DNA from: Spirochaetales bacterium
GTDB taxonomy: Bacteria; Spirochaetota; Spirochaetia; DSM-2461
Direction of reading: 5' to 3'
Length of the DNA: 64,000 nt
Assembly (NCBI GenBank): GCA_028533045.1
Contig: JAQQAP010000020.1
Location: 1-64,000, forward strand
This document shows, in pieces, positions 7,403 through 15,245 of the stretch. Numbering within the stretch: position 1 is the stretch's first letter; every line of letters starts with the position of its first letter. The translations under genes and the position numbers were made by a program. The notes below the pieces were generated by a model. It did not search any database, was not told where the DNA came from, and saw only the letters and a program-made list of their open reading frames with translations.

Positions 7403-9402
7403 ACTGCCTTCTTCGGTCGACTTACTTCGGCCTCATTACTGCCCTTGAGGGCCAGATAGGTTACGAAGCCTACCATAACAATAACCGCGATCAGTCCCCC
7501 CAAGAACCCCTGTCCCAATGAACCGGTGGTAAAAAGGGTACCGAACTGATAAACCAGGAAAGCCAATACATAGCCCATTCCCAGCTGGAATCCGATAGCA
7601 CCCCATAACCACTTGCGGTCTTCCAGTTCCGCATTCATGGAACCGATAGCGGCAAAACAGGGAGGTGTGAAAAGGTTAAATACAAGGTAGGCTAGAGCGG
7701 CCACAGCTGTGATTCCAAATACGGCAATAACTTCATTACCGCCGGAAACAAGGGCCAGCTCTTCCACATCAATAAAGTTGGTTACGGCAAAAGTTACTGC
7801 CAGTGTACCTACGACATTCTCTTTAGCGATAAAACCGGTAACGGCGGAAGCGGCAAACTGCCACATACCAAACCCCAGAGGTATGAAAAGAAAGGCAATA
7901 GGTGCAGAAACAGAGGCGAGAATACTGGTTTCGGGCATAGACTCGGCCACTACCTGAAACTGCCAGTTAAATGTCTGTAACAACTGTACCAGGGCATTAC
8001 AGACAAGAATTATCGTTCCCGCTTTAATAATAAAAGCCTTGGCCCGGCTCATCATGGATACAAAGGCGCGCTTAATACTGGGGAAGCGGTATTCGGGGAG
8101 TTCCATAATAAAGTAGGACTTGGAAGTATCACCGGTGATCTTTCTGATAATCAGCCCGCTCACAATAATAATTCCGATGGCCAGGAAGTACATGGATGTC
8201 CCCACCCAGGCGTTATCGTTGAAGAAAACACCGGCAAAAAGAGCAATAATGGGGAGTTTGGCACCACAGGGCATAAAGGGAGTAAGCATGGCCGTCGTTC
8301 GGCGCTGTCGCTCATTCTTAATAGTTCTGGTTGCCATGATTCCCGGGATGGCACAACCGGTACTGACAATCATGGGAATTATGGATTTTCCGGACAGGCC
8401 GATTTTCTTGAAGTAACGATCCATAATTACGGCTACACGAGCCATATAACCGGAATCTTCCAAGAGGGCCAGCATAAAAAAGAGCACCATAATAAGGGGA
8501 AGGAAACCGACTACAGCTCCCACACCACCAATAATGCCATCCAGCAGAAGAGAGGCAAGAACCGGATTCGTCCCTTCGCCCAAAAGACCCTCTACAAAAC
8601 CGTAAAACCCGTCAATCCAGCCTACGAAAAGATCGGCTAACCAGGGGCCCACCCAGGATTGAGACAGGGAGAACACAAGCCAGATAATCACAGCGAAAAT
8701 CGGGAGACCAAGCCATTTATGGGCCAGAATCTGATCCGCTTTATCTTGCCTGGTCTTGGCAGCGGAATCGACTTTACGCTTTTCCACCTGTTCGACTATC
8801 TTATCGACAAAGGCATAACGTTTTTTATCGGAGGCTTCCACTTCTTCCCGTGAAAGAGACTCGTTTGTCCCCTTAAAGGGGGCTTTCTGATTTTTCTTCT
8901 CAACCCCGGCATGAACTGCGGCTTTCACCAGCTCAACTAAGCCCTTGTCGCTTCCTTTTGTAGCGATAGTCTTGATAACAGGGCAGTTAAGTTTTTCACT
9001 TAGGAGAGTTTCATCAATGGCGATATCCTTTTTGTCATTCATGTCACTCTTATTAAGTGCCACCACGACGGGAATATTCAATTCCAGAAGCTGAGTTGTA
9101 AAAAACAGACTCCGACTAAGGTTACTACCATCTACAATATTAATAATCACATCGGGAGATTCGGTCTGCACAAATTCTTCCGTTATGGACTCTTCGCTTG
9201 TATAGGGAGACATTGAATAGGCTCCGGGCAAATCCACTACGGTTACCTTATCCTTACCTCTATACAGGGATGACTTAATGTCCCCCTCTTTTTTCTCTAC
9301 AGTAACTCCAGGCCAGTTACCCACATGTTCAATTTTACCCGTGATAGCGTTAAACATAGTTGTTTTACCACTGTTTGGGTTACCGGTCATAGCAATCTTC
9401 AT
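7399..9402 (-). CDS. feoB: Ferrous iron transporter FeoB
   Basis: A 667-residue Fe2+ permease. The N-terminal G-domain has the P-loop GNPNSGKTT (residues 7-15), the switch region HVGNWPGVTVEKKEG, DLPGAYS (G3) and NKSD (G4). A helical spacer follows, then a membrane domain with the conserved gate segments (GCAIPGIMATR, PFMPCGAKLPI) and about eight or more helices. Length is usual for the family. It imports ferrous iron under anoxic conditions. It follows FeoA by about 80 bases in the DUF2023-flavodoxin-feoA-feoB operon, whose promoter carries palindromes suggesting iron control. RBS AGGAGAG precedes the ATG. Confidence 0.97.
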   Translation of the reverse strand: MKIAMTGNPNSGKTTMFNAITGKIEHVGNWPGVTVEKKEGDIKSSLYRGKDKVTVVDLPGAYSMSPYTSEESITEEFVQTESPDVIINIVDGSNLSRSLFFTTQLLELNIPVVVALNKSDMNDKKDIAIDETLLSEKLNCPVIKTIATKGSDKGLVELVKAAVHAGVEKKNQKAPFKGTNESLSREEVEASDKKRYAFVDKIVEQVEKRKVDSAAKTRQDKADQILAHKWLGLPIFAVIIWLVFSLSQSWVGPWLADLFVGWIDGFYGFVEGLLGEGTNPVLASLLLDGIIGGVGAVVGFLPLIMVLFFMLALLEDSGYMARVAVIMDRYFKKIGLSGKSIIPMIVSTGCAIPGIMATRTIKNERQRRTTAMLTPFMPCGAKLPIIALFAGVFFNDNAWVGTSMYFLAIGIIIVSGLIIRKITGDTSKSYFIMELPEYRFPSIKRAFVSMMSRAKAFIIKAGTIILVCNALVQLLQTFNWQFQVVAESMPETSILASVSAPIAFLFIPLGFGMWQFAASAVTGFIAKENVVGTLAVTFAVTNFIDVEELALVSGGNEVIAVFGITAVAALAYLVFNLFTPPCFAAIGSMNAELEDRKWLWGAIGFQLGMGYVLAFLVYQFGTLFTTGSLGQGFLGGLIAVIVMVGFVTYLALKGSNEAEVSRPKKAV

Positions 9403-9485
9403 CTTCTCTCCTAATATATTGTTTTTCTAATATTATTATGCAAACCTAATTTAAAGAACAAAAAAAAGTAAAAAACTACTGGGTT

Positions 9486-9728
9486 TTAAACAATCTTCTT
9501 CATCTCTTCCTGTGTTCGAATAGATATAGCCTCGGCCAATTCTCCATCGATACTGTAACGGGCGTCTTTGATATTAATCACATAATTTGAGGATACTTTG
9601 GATATTATGGTAATATCCTGCCCGGGAAAACATCCCAGAGTAAAGAGAAAATCTTTCATACCCTCTTCGGACGCATTAATTTGCTCAATAGTGTAAGTGA
9701 TATCTGTTTCTGCGGTTTTCAATGTCAT
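9486..9728 (-). CDS. feoA: FeoA, SH3-like partner of FeoB
   Basis: An 80-residue protein with the FeoA/SH3-like beta-barrel pattern: a conserved GMKDFLFTLGCFPGQDITI segment (residues about 25-45) and a C-terminal INIKDARYSIDGELAEAI strand pair. FeoA supports FeoB activity at the membrane. I chose ATG 9728 over the in-frame GTG at 9734 because GGGAGG lies 5 bases before it. A palindrome sits immediately upstream of this RBS. Confidence 0.93.
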   Translation of the reverse strand: MTLKTAETDITYTIEQINASEEGMKDFLFTLGCFPGQDITIISKVSSNYVINIKDARYSIDGELAEAISIRTQEEMKKIV

Positions 9729-9739
9729 ATACACCTCCC

Positions 9740-9755
9740 ATAGGGGTAGCCCTAT
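9740..9755 (-). promoter_or_regulatory. Palindrome ahead of feoA
   Basis: ATAGGG-GTAG-CCCTAT is a perfect 6-bp inverted repeat around 4 bases, directly upstream of the feoA RBS. A 12-bp perfect palindrome TAGACTAGTCTA also overlaps the flavodoxin stop (9818-9829). Both resemble binding sites of DtxR/MntR-type or Fur-type metalloregulators, but the regulator is not in the window. Confidence 0.45.
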
Positions 9756-9821
9756 TTAGTAGCTAAAACTATCATCATTCCGTTTTTATGTCAATAGAGT
9801 GGCTCTTCTATCTGAGTTAGA

Positions 9822-10322
9822 CTAGTCTATCTGATCTAAAACAAGCTTAGTCCACTCCGTAATTCGTTTGTCCGTTAAGTCGGCCTGATTATCATCATCC
9901 AATGCCAGTCCAACAAAGGAATCCCCCTTAACCGCCTTTGAATCGTCATAATTGTAAGATTCAACAGGCCAGAATGCAATAGTTTGTGCTCCCGCTTCTT
10001 CTGTGGCCTCTTCCAGGATCCCCATGGCATCCACAAAGGTATCGGGGTACCCTTCCTGGTCTCCCGTACCAAAGAAAGCAACCTTTTTACCGCTTAGATC
10101 GGCCTTCTTAATATCCTCAATAAGAGAATCCCAATCATCCTGAAGATCGCCAAATCCCCAAGTAGAACTTCCCATGATAATAAGATCATAGTCGGGCAAT
10201 TTCTCCAATGCTCCTTTGTCGGCGACCATAAGATCTCCCGATCCGAGTTGGGCCTGAATTTTCTCTGCCGCACTTTGTGTGTTTCCTGTGGTTGAACCGT
10301 AAATAATTGCTATTTTTGCCAT
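9822..10322 (-). CDS. Flavodoxin
   Basis: A 166-residue long-chain-type flavodoxin. The FMN phosphate loop GSTTGNTQ is at residues 8-15, the GSSTWGFGDLQDDW isoalloxazine loop near 58-71, and the FFGTGDQEGYPDTFVDAMG loop near 88-106. It carries electrons in place of ferredoxin when iron is scarce, which fits its place in a feo operon. The start at ATG 10322 is favoured by AGGAG seven bases upstream. An extension to 10391 would overlap the DUF2023 gene. The gap to DUF2023 is 14 bases. Confidence 0.95.
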   Translation of the reverse strand: MAKIAIIYGSTTGNTQSAAEKIQAQLGSGDLMVADKGALEKLPDYDLIIMGSSTWGFGDLQDDWDSLIEDIKKADLSGKKVAFFGTGDQEGYPDTFVDAMGILEEATEEAGAQTIAFWPVESYNYDDSKAVKGDSFVGLALDDDNQADLTDKRITEWTKLVLDQID

Positions 10323-10336
10323 GGCATGACTCCTTT

Positions 10337-10675
10337 TTATATGACCCTCTTTAATTCGGGGTAATTTTTTCTCTTTAAATAACGGCGACACTGCTGAAGA
10401 CGGCAGTATCCAAGCATGGTACCTAAAATAAAATCCTCCTCATCTGAAAGTTCATTCAGAGGCTTTTCACCAAAGCTTTCGACAATATTGACGCACTCTA
10501 CTTCGCCAAAAAATATGTTTATTTTGGTTTTTCCCACAGGTCTGAGGACATAGGGGATGTGATTGTGTTTGAGTTTTTGTTCCGCCTCTTCCCGTAGATG
10601 GACGGGCAGAGTATGGAGGACAAGGCTGCGAAGGCCTTTCTTATATTCATAAATATGATGGTTAAAGACTTTCAC
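10337..10675 (-). CDS. DUF2023 family protein (flavodoxin-linked)
   Basis: A 112-residue protein matching DUF2023: it begins VKVFNHHIYEYKKGLRSLVL and ends with EEDFILGTMLGYCRLQQCRRYL. This small family is found beside flavodoxin genes in spirochaetes and other anaerobes; its function is unknown. I start it at GTG 10675 because AAGGAG lies six bases upstream and because conservation begins there; longer in-frame readings exist to 10762. It is the first gene of the operon, about 114 bases from the predicted transcription start. Confidence 0.85.
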   Translation of the reverse strand: MKVFNHHIYEYKKGLRSLVLHTLPVHLREEAEQKLKHNHIPYVLRPVGKTKINIFFGEVECVNIVESFGEKPLNELSDEEDFILGTMLGYCRLQQCRRYLKRKNYPELKRVI

Positions 10676-10770
10676 AACTAACTCCTTTAAGTGCGGGAGA
10701 AAAGATTGATTATCCTCCGTACCGCGAATAACCAATCCTTCCCTGTTCTCCCGAAAGTGCATAAGATCTA

Positions 10771-10830
10771 TAGATAGTCTACGCTATCTACATTCGTTAT
10801 AACTTTATCCGGAGAGTTAGTCAAGACTAT
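10771..10830 (-). promoter_or_regulatory. Promoter and operators of the DUF2023-flavodoxin-feo operon
   Basis: On the minus strand the -35 TTGACT (10824-10819) and -10 TATAAC (10801-10796) are 17 bases apart, so transcription would start near 10789. The palindrome TAGTC-TT-GACTA (10829-10818) covers the -35. A second palindrome, TAGATAG-N6-CTATCTA (10771-10790), covers the start site. The 15-base string AATAGTCTTGACTAA recurs at the hydG promoter (32522-32536). Repression by an iron-sensing regulator is inferred. Confidence 0.7.
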
Positions 10831-10832
10831 TA

Positions 10833-11465
10833 TTAAAATTCATCCCTTATTATTCGGGACAGCCCCTCTTCCCGCACCATCAGCAGGACGTGGTCGGACA
10901 GTTCCGTGGCAATCCGCTTGTCATGGGTCACATAAAGAACGGTTTTCTTCTCCTCCTCCAATAGTTCCTTGAGGAGAATGACTAAACGATCCTTTAGACC
11001 GTCATCCAGGGAGGAAAAGGGCTCGTCCATGAGGAGGAGGGAAGCCTCCTTACCTAATGCGCGGGCCAGAGTAACCCGGCGGGACATGCCCCCGGAAAGT
11101 TCGGTGGGGTAATGCTTCTCATAGCCCTCCAGTCCGACCCGCTGGATAAGATGGCCCGCCCTTTCATGCCTCTCCTTCCGAGTCAGCCTATCATCCATGA
11201 GATAAGCCACGTTATCGAGCACATTCATCCAGGGAAGAAGCAGGGAGTCCTGAAAAACAAAGGAGACATGGCCGAAGGTTTGAGGCTGAATAGTTCCCGA
11301 CTGGGCCGTCAATGTTCCCGCAAGAAGATTAAGCAGAGTCGTTTTACCGCAGCCCGACTCTCCCAGGAGACAGGTGGTTTTTCCCGACTGGAGAGTCAAA
11401 TTCAGCTTGTCAAAAATCTTTGTGTCCCCATAGGCCATGGTCAGGTCCTTGATTTTAATTTCCAT
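10833..11465 (-). CDS. ABC transporter ATPase (SsuB/TauB type)
   Basis: A 210-residue ABC ATPase with Walker A GESGCGKTT (about 35-43), Q-loop VFQDSLLLPW, signature LSGGMSRRVTLARAL, Walker B LLLMDEPFSSLDD and an H-loop histidine in VTHDKR. It belongs to the nitrate/sulfonate/taurine (SsuB) group. Its start overlaps the permease gene by 11 bases. It energises the importer made with the two upstream genes. It is short for the family, lacking any C-terminal extension. Confidence 0.92.
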   Translation of the reverse strand: MEIKIKDLTMAYGDTKIFDKLNLTLQSGKTTCLLGESGCGKTTLLNLLAGTLTAQSGTIQPQTFGHVSFVFQDSLLLPWMNVLDNVAYLMDDRLTRKERHERAGHLIQRVGLEGYEKHYPTELSGGMSRRVTLARALGKEASLLLMDEPFSSLDDGLKDRLVILLKELLEEEKKTVLYVTHDKRIATELSDHVLLMVREEGLSRIIRDEF

Positions 11466-12231
11466 TAAGAACCTCCCAGGCCCGCCGGCCCCTCAATCGG
11501 CCCAAATTCTTGATGAGCAGCTCAAAGAGGGAGGAGAGGACGATCATAAAAACACACCAGGCCATGACGGCCGCCGTATTCAGCTGGGAACGTTCAATCT
11601 GAAAGATGGTTCCCACCGCGTGTTTTGGCTGACTGAGAACTTCGGCGGTCACCATAACCTTAAAAAGAAGTCCCAGGGAGGCGATTGCTCCGGTTTTGAG
11701 AAAGGGCAGCAGGGAGGGAATGTAAAAGTGACGTAAGGTCTTCCCCTTCCCCACCCTATGAACCCGATGGAAGGCGGCCAGATGAGGGTCCATATTCAGG
11801 ATGCCGTCCACCACACTGCGGTAAAGTATGGGAAAGACGATGAGCGAGGAGACGAGATAGGGCGCTCCCTCCGAATCGAGCCAGATGATGGCCAAGAGGG
11901 CGATTCCCATGGTGGGAACGGTCCGGGCGGAGGACTCGATGGGACGCAGGGCCTGTTCGACCTTAGGGTAGAGTCCCGCCGGTATTCCCAAAAGCAGGGC
12001 CAAAACAAGATCCAGGAGAAAGGTAAGGCCTATGCGGCGAAGGGTTCCCCCTATGACCTGCCAGGCGGAGGGGCTCCTTAGGATCTTCCACAGCTCCTTC
12101 CCCACCGAAGGCAGGGAGGGAATGATGATCTCCTTTCCCACTAGGCGGGCGGTTAATTCCCAAAGAGCGAGAAGGAGAATGATGGAGATCCAGTACCAGG
12201 TTTTATTTTCCCGGGTAGTAGAAGTCGTCAT
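11455..12231 (-). CDS. ABC transporter permease (SsuC/TauC type)
   Basis: A 258-residue integral membrane protein with about six helices, of the SsuC family. The cytoplasmic EAA-like loop is visible as HRVGKGKTLRHFYIPSLLPFLKTG (about residues 160-183). It forms the membrane pore of the importer. The gene start overlaps the end of the substrate-binding protein gene by 29 bases and its stop overlaps the ATPase gene. Confidence 0.92.
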   Translation of the reverse strand: MTTSTTRENKTWYWISIILLLALWELTARLVGKEIIIPSLPSVGKELWKILRSPSAWQVIGGTLRRIGLTFLLDLVLALLLGIPAGLYPKVEQALRPIESSARTVPTMGIALLAIIWLDSEGAPYLVSSLIVFPILYRSVVDGILNMDPHLAAFHRVHRVGKGKTLRHFYIPSLLPFLKTGAIASLGLLFKVMVTAEVLSQPKHAVGTIFQIERSQLNTAAVMAWCVFMIVLSSLFELLIKNLGRLRGRRAWEVLNGN

Positions 12232-13180
12232 CGGGCAGCTGGCCTCCCACTGAGGCGGGATTGGCTTCGATCAGAACGCTAATGTAATCTTCCAGAGCTC
12301 CCCGGGCCACGTTGGCAGGGGCCCAGTTCAGGTTTCCTCCGGGGATGGATTTTGCCATGATGGGAGCGGGAGGGGTTGCCAGGTAGGTCGCGGCCTTTTC
12401 GCTGGCAGCGGCGGGATCGGCATTAATCCGGGCGATTGAGGCGGCATACTCTTCTACAAAAGCCTGAATAAATTGTGGGTTATTTTTCACAACCTCCGCC
12501 TTGGCGAAAAGGGAAACCTGGGGGTAGCTGCTGTTACCGGAAATCTTTTCCCACTCCTTCTGGAGATCCAGCATGATTTTCGTATCGGACCTTTTCATTT
12601 TAACAACGGAGAGGGCCGGTTCGGGCATCATAGAAATGGGCAGCTTCCCCGCAATAAAAGAGGGAGCCAGTTCGGTGGTATTCTGAACATAATTGAGGGT
12701 GACGTCCTTCTCCGGATCGAGCCCGTTAACCGTAAGGAGATGGCGGGTGATGATGTCAGGAGAGAGGCCCCGTCCGATCATGGCTATTTCCCGGCCCCGT
12801 AAATCTTCCCAAGTGGAAATATCTTCTGTCGTGGCAATATAGAGAAGTCCCCAGATAAGGGAGCCCAGATTAACGATTTCTTCGCCCTTGTTGTAAAGGT
12901 TCACCCCTAGGTTGGTGGGGGCGATAAAGAGGTCCGCCTCGCCGGAGATAATGGTGGCGCCCAATACTTCCGAAGATTCCAGAACTTTATATTCGAGGGT
13001 CACATTCTCATCCAGTACGGGAGAATCGACAATCATTTCGGCCAATGTGATGGCGGGGAAGCCGGTGGGGGCCACCAGGGTCAGGGTTTCCGGTCCGGTG
13101 GGGGCGGCGTCCTTGTTACCGCCGGCAAACAGCATAAGAGAGACCATAAGTCCCGCCACGAAGAGAACGTTTTTCTTCAT
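12203..13180 (-). CDS. ABC transporter substrate-binding protein (NMT1/SsuA-like)
   Basis: A 325-residue periplasmic binding protein of the NMT1/THI5/SsuA fold. It has an N-terminal signal (KKNVLFVAGLMVSLMLFAGG) without a lipobox Cys, then the usual alternation of short strands such as LTLVAPTGFPAITLAEM and EADLFIAPTNLG. The substrate cannot be read from the sequence; pyrimidine precursors, sulfonates, nitrate and metal chelates are all used by relatives. ATG 13180 is preferred over the upstream TTG (13192) because GGAGGA lies just before it. A long inverted repeat lies right upstream of this RBS. Confidence 0.88.
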   Translation of the reverse strand: MKKNVLFVAGLMVSLMLFAGGNKDAAPTGPETLTLVAPTGFPAITLAEMIVDSPVLDENVTLEYKVLESSEVLGATIISGEADLFIAPTNLGVNLYNKGEEIVNLGSLIWGLLYIATTEDISTWEDLRGREIAMIGRGLSPDIITRHLLTVNGLDPEKDVTLNYVQNTTELAPSFIAGKLPISMMPEPALSVVKMKRSDTKIMLDLQKEWEKISGNSSYPQVSLFAKAEVVKNNPQFIQAFVEEYAASIARINADPAAASEKAATYLATPPAPIMAKSIPGGNLNWAPANVARGALEDYISVLIEANPASVGGQLPDDDFYYPGK

Positions 13181-13190
13181 TTTATCCTCC

Positions 13191-13236
13191 AAATAGGTAG
13201 CATCAATGTTTAGGAATTATCATTATCTACCTATTT
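13191..13236 (-). promoter_or_regulatory. Inverted repeat and Fur-like box upstream of the binding-protein gene
   Basis: Perfect 10-bp arms AAATAGGTAG (13191-13200) and CTACCTATTT (13227-13236) are separated by 26 bases and abut the RBS. In RNA this could be a hairpin gating translation; in DNA, paired half-sites. The spacer and right arm contain GGAATTATCATTATC, close to half of a classical Fur box. Control by iron is possible but unproven. Confidence 0.5.
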
Positions 13237-13283
13237 TCATATTCTGTTAATAGGCTAAACTACTTTTCTTCCATTTTCAATAA

Positions 13284-13312
13284 TTGACTTAATAGTTCAC
13301 TTAGTGTACTAT
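13284..13312 (+). promoter_or_regulatory. Promoter with embedded operator for the MarR gene
   Basis: TTGACT (13284-13289) and TACTAT (13307-13312) are exactly 17 bases apart. Between them and over the -10 lies the imperfect palindrome AGTTCACTTAGTGTACT (13293-13309). Transcription should start near 13319, which is the ATG of the MarR gene. Confidence 0.72.
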
Positions 13313-13318
13313 GCTTTT

Positions 13319-13780
13319 ATGAGTAAGACCAACTACCGGATCATAGGAGACTCTTTCTTCGCTACTCTCCAGGGATTTAAGGAATTTGAAAGCACTCCCC
13401 GTGACTACGGAACGGGAGATCTTCTTTACGGCTCGGAAATCCATACCCTGCAGATGATAGGCAGGCAGGTTGAATGCAATCAAAATGATTTGTGCCGTCT
13501 TTTAGAAATATCCAAGAGCGGGATTTCTAAATTTGTTAATAAACTGGTAGATAAAGAACTGGTTAATAAAAAGAGAAACGAAGAAAACCGAAAAGAGGTA
13601 GTTTTGACATTGACAGAAAAGGGGCGCATCGCCTATCTGGCCCATGAAGAGTTCGATAAAAAAATATTTGCTGCCTTCTATAATATCCTGGACGACTGTA
13701 GCCATAGTGAAATTCTCTTCATAGAAGATTTTCTTCTGAAACTGCGCGGGCGGATTCAGGATTTGAATAGTAATAAATAA
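13319..13780 (+). CDS. MarR-family transcriptional regulator, apparently leaderless
   Basis: A 153-residue MarR-type winged helix protein. The recognition region is CNQNDLCRLLEISKSGISKFVNKLVDKEL (about residues 60-88), and the wing contains NRKEVVLTLTEKG, typical of the family. I start it at ATG 13319; the GTG at 13304 lies in the -10 element and cannot be transcribed from this promoter. No RBS precedes the ATG, consistent with a leaderless transcript. Operators of the same type lie in its own promoter and before the next gene (13820-13834), so it probably represses both. Confidence 0.85.
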   Translation: MSKTNYRIIGDSFFATLQGFKEFESTPRDYGTGDLLYGSEIHTLQMIGRQVECNQNDLCRLLEISKSGISKFVNKLVDKELVNKKRNEENRKEVVLTLTEKGRIAYLAHEEFDKKIFAAFYNILDDCSHSEILFIEDFLLKLRGRIQDLNSNK

Positions 13781-13819
13781 GCTGACTCATCAAATATGAG
13801 TTAAGTAAAACAGGCATTA

Positions 13820-13834
13820 GTTCACCTGGTGAAC
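13820..13834 (+). promoter_or_regulatory. Second MarR-type operator
   Basis: GTTCACC-T-GGTGAAC is a perfect 7-bp inverted repeat, 13 bases before the start of the downstream membrane-protein gene. It shares the GTTCAC half-site with the operator in the MarR promoter. Confidence 0.65.
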
Positions 13835-13846
13835 AAGGAGCAAGAT

Positions 13847-15109
13847 ATGTTAATAGCAACAGAATGGTGGAAGATTATTTGTGATTACGGAGCTTTCATG
13901 TGGCCCTGGCAGTTTGCCATTATGGGTGTGGGAGTTATCCTGACAGGGCTGTTTATAATTGGGCCATCTAAAATAAAATCAGTCTTAATTAAGGGCTATT
14001 TTTTCCTCACGAACGGCTGGATCGCCTTCGGCTTTTTTCTTAATCCCCAAAGGGGATTCCCCTCCCCTCTGAAGGAATCTCAAGCCGCCCTTTTTATTCT
14101 TATCGCACTGCTGTGGCTCTATGACCTTTTGGGAAAAAGGACTCAGTTTTCTCTCCCCAAAAAGAAAAAGGGGCTATTCCTATTTGCCTTAGCCTCTCTT
14201 ATTGTCTATCTTTACCCCTTATGGGGACTTCTACTGGGACACAAACCGGTCGGGCTCATTGTTCCCGGAGCCTATCCCTGCCCCACTACGGCACTTAGTC
14301 TCATATTTATTATTTCCGCCAGAGAAAAAAGAAATCCCCTCCTCTATCTTTTTCTACTCATCTGGGCCATTCCCTTTCCCCCGACCGTTCAAATACCTCA
14401 GTACGGTGTTTGGGAAGACGTTATTATGTTTGTCCTGGGTGTGGCGGCTCTTTTTAAGCTGGGAAATTATTACCTTTACAAAGGTATAAGCCTTAAAACG
14501 AACAAAGACAAAATAGCCTCTCCCAATGCGGTTATAATGGCCCTGGCCGTTTTAAAAGGCTACATAAGCTTCCCCGGACCTTTTCTCTTTTCCACAGTAA
14601 TCGGCCTTCCCAAGCTTATAGTTAAAAACAAGAAAGACTATCCTGTTGACTTCCTCAAAAGCAGCGGTCTTACGACCCTTCTCTATAAGGGCTTGATCCC
14701 CTCTCTGGGAAAGGAAAAAGCCTTTGAAGTGGTTCGGGCTGTTATCATTCCCATAGGATTGGCAACACAGCAGGCCAATTTCAGAAATGTAGAAGAGCCC
14801 CGGACCTTTGAGAATCTTGTTAAATACCAGCAAAGAACCAACCGGGAAGGTCCCACCCGGCTTAATACGATAGAAATAGAGGAACAGAGTGAAAGGGAAT
14901 ACCGATTTAAAGTGTCCCGCTGCCTTTTCCTTGAATTTTTCAATTCCCAGGGAGTACCGGAGCTAACGAAACTCATGTGTACCGTGGACAACGCTATCTT
15001 TAATATTTACCGACCAGAAGAGATATTTTTCCATCGAGACGGTGTGGGGAATAGAATGGCCGACGGCTGCGCGGCCTGCCAATTTGTGGTTGAGAAACTA
15101 GATGTTTAG
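13847..15109 (+). CDS. DUF6064-like membrane domain fused to an ATC-hydrolase-like domain
   Basis: A 420-residue protein. The first ~215 residues hold about six membrane helices and resemble DUF6064 (YGAFMWPWQ near the start, WIAFGFFL, YPCPTTAL). The C-terminal ~190 residues are soluble and resemble the L-2-amino-thiazoline-4-carboxylate hydrolase family, with SRCLFLEFF, LMCTVDNAIF and a final GCAACQFVVE strand with conserved cysteines. The family name comes from a cysteine-forming hydrolase, but most members are uncharacterised. ATG 13847 follows AAGGAG by 6 bases; the in-frame GTG at 13829 overlaps the operator. It is likely induced when the MarR protein binds its ligand. Confidence 0.62.
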   Translation: MLIATEWWKIICDYGAFMWPWQFAIMGVGVILTGLFIIGPSKIKSVLIKGYFFLTNGWIAFGFFLNPQRGFPSPLKESQAALFILIALLWLYDLLGKRTQFSLPKKKKGLFLFALASLIVYLYPLWGLLLGHKPVGLIVPGAYPCPTTALSLIFIISAREKRNPLLYLFLLIWAIPFPPTVQIPQYGVWEDVIMFVLGVAALFKLGNYYLYKGISLKTNKDKIASPNAVIMALAVLKGYISFPGPFLFSTVIGLPKLIVKNKKDYPVDFLKSSGLTTLLYKGLIPSLGKEKAFEVVRAVIIPIGLATQQANFRNVEEPRTFENLVKYQQRTNREGPTRLNTIEIEEQSEREYRFKVSRCLFLEFFNSQGVPELTKLMCTVDNAIFNIYRPEEIFFHRDGVGNRMADGCAACQFVVEKLDV

Positions 15110-15120
15110 TTGTTTATACC

Positions 15121-15240
15121 GATACGAATGATCTGGTATGGGTGGCATACAATACGTCTATCAGGACCCGCTCCAGCCCGAGCTACAAGGAACTGCGGTT
15201 CCTTGTAGCCCATTGCCAGACCGATTTAGTCGGGGCGGGG
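15121..15240. other. Highly structured intergenic region with a perfect 12-bp hairpin
   Basis: GCTACAAGGAAC (15182-15193) and GTTCCTTGTAGC (15198-15209) form a perfect stem with a TGCG loop. Flanking TCTGGTATGGG (about 15131-15141) and CCCATTGCCAGA (about 15209-15220) can pair around it with one irregularity, and a GC-rich stretch then leads into TTTTT. It may end the fusion-gene transcript and, from the other side, the ABC operon. An RNA or REP-like element is possible. Confidence 0.5.
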
Positions 15241-15245
15241 AGTTT

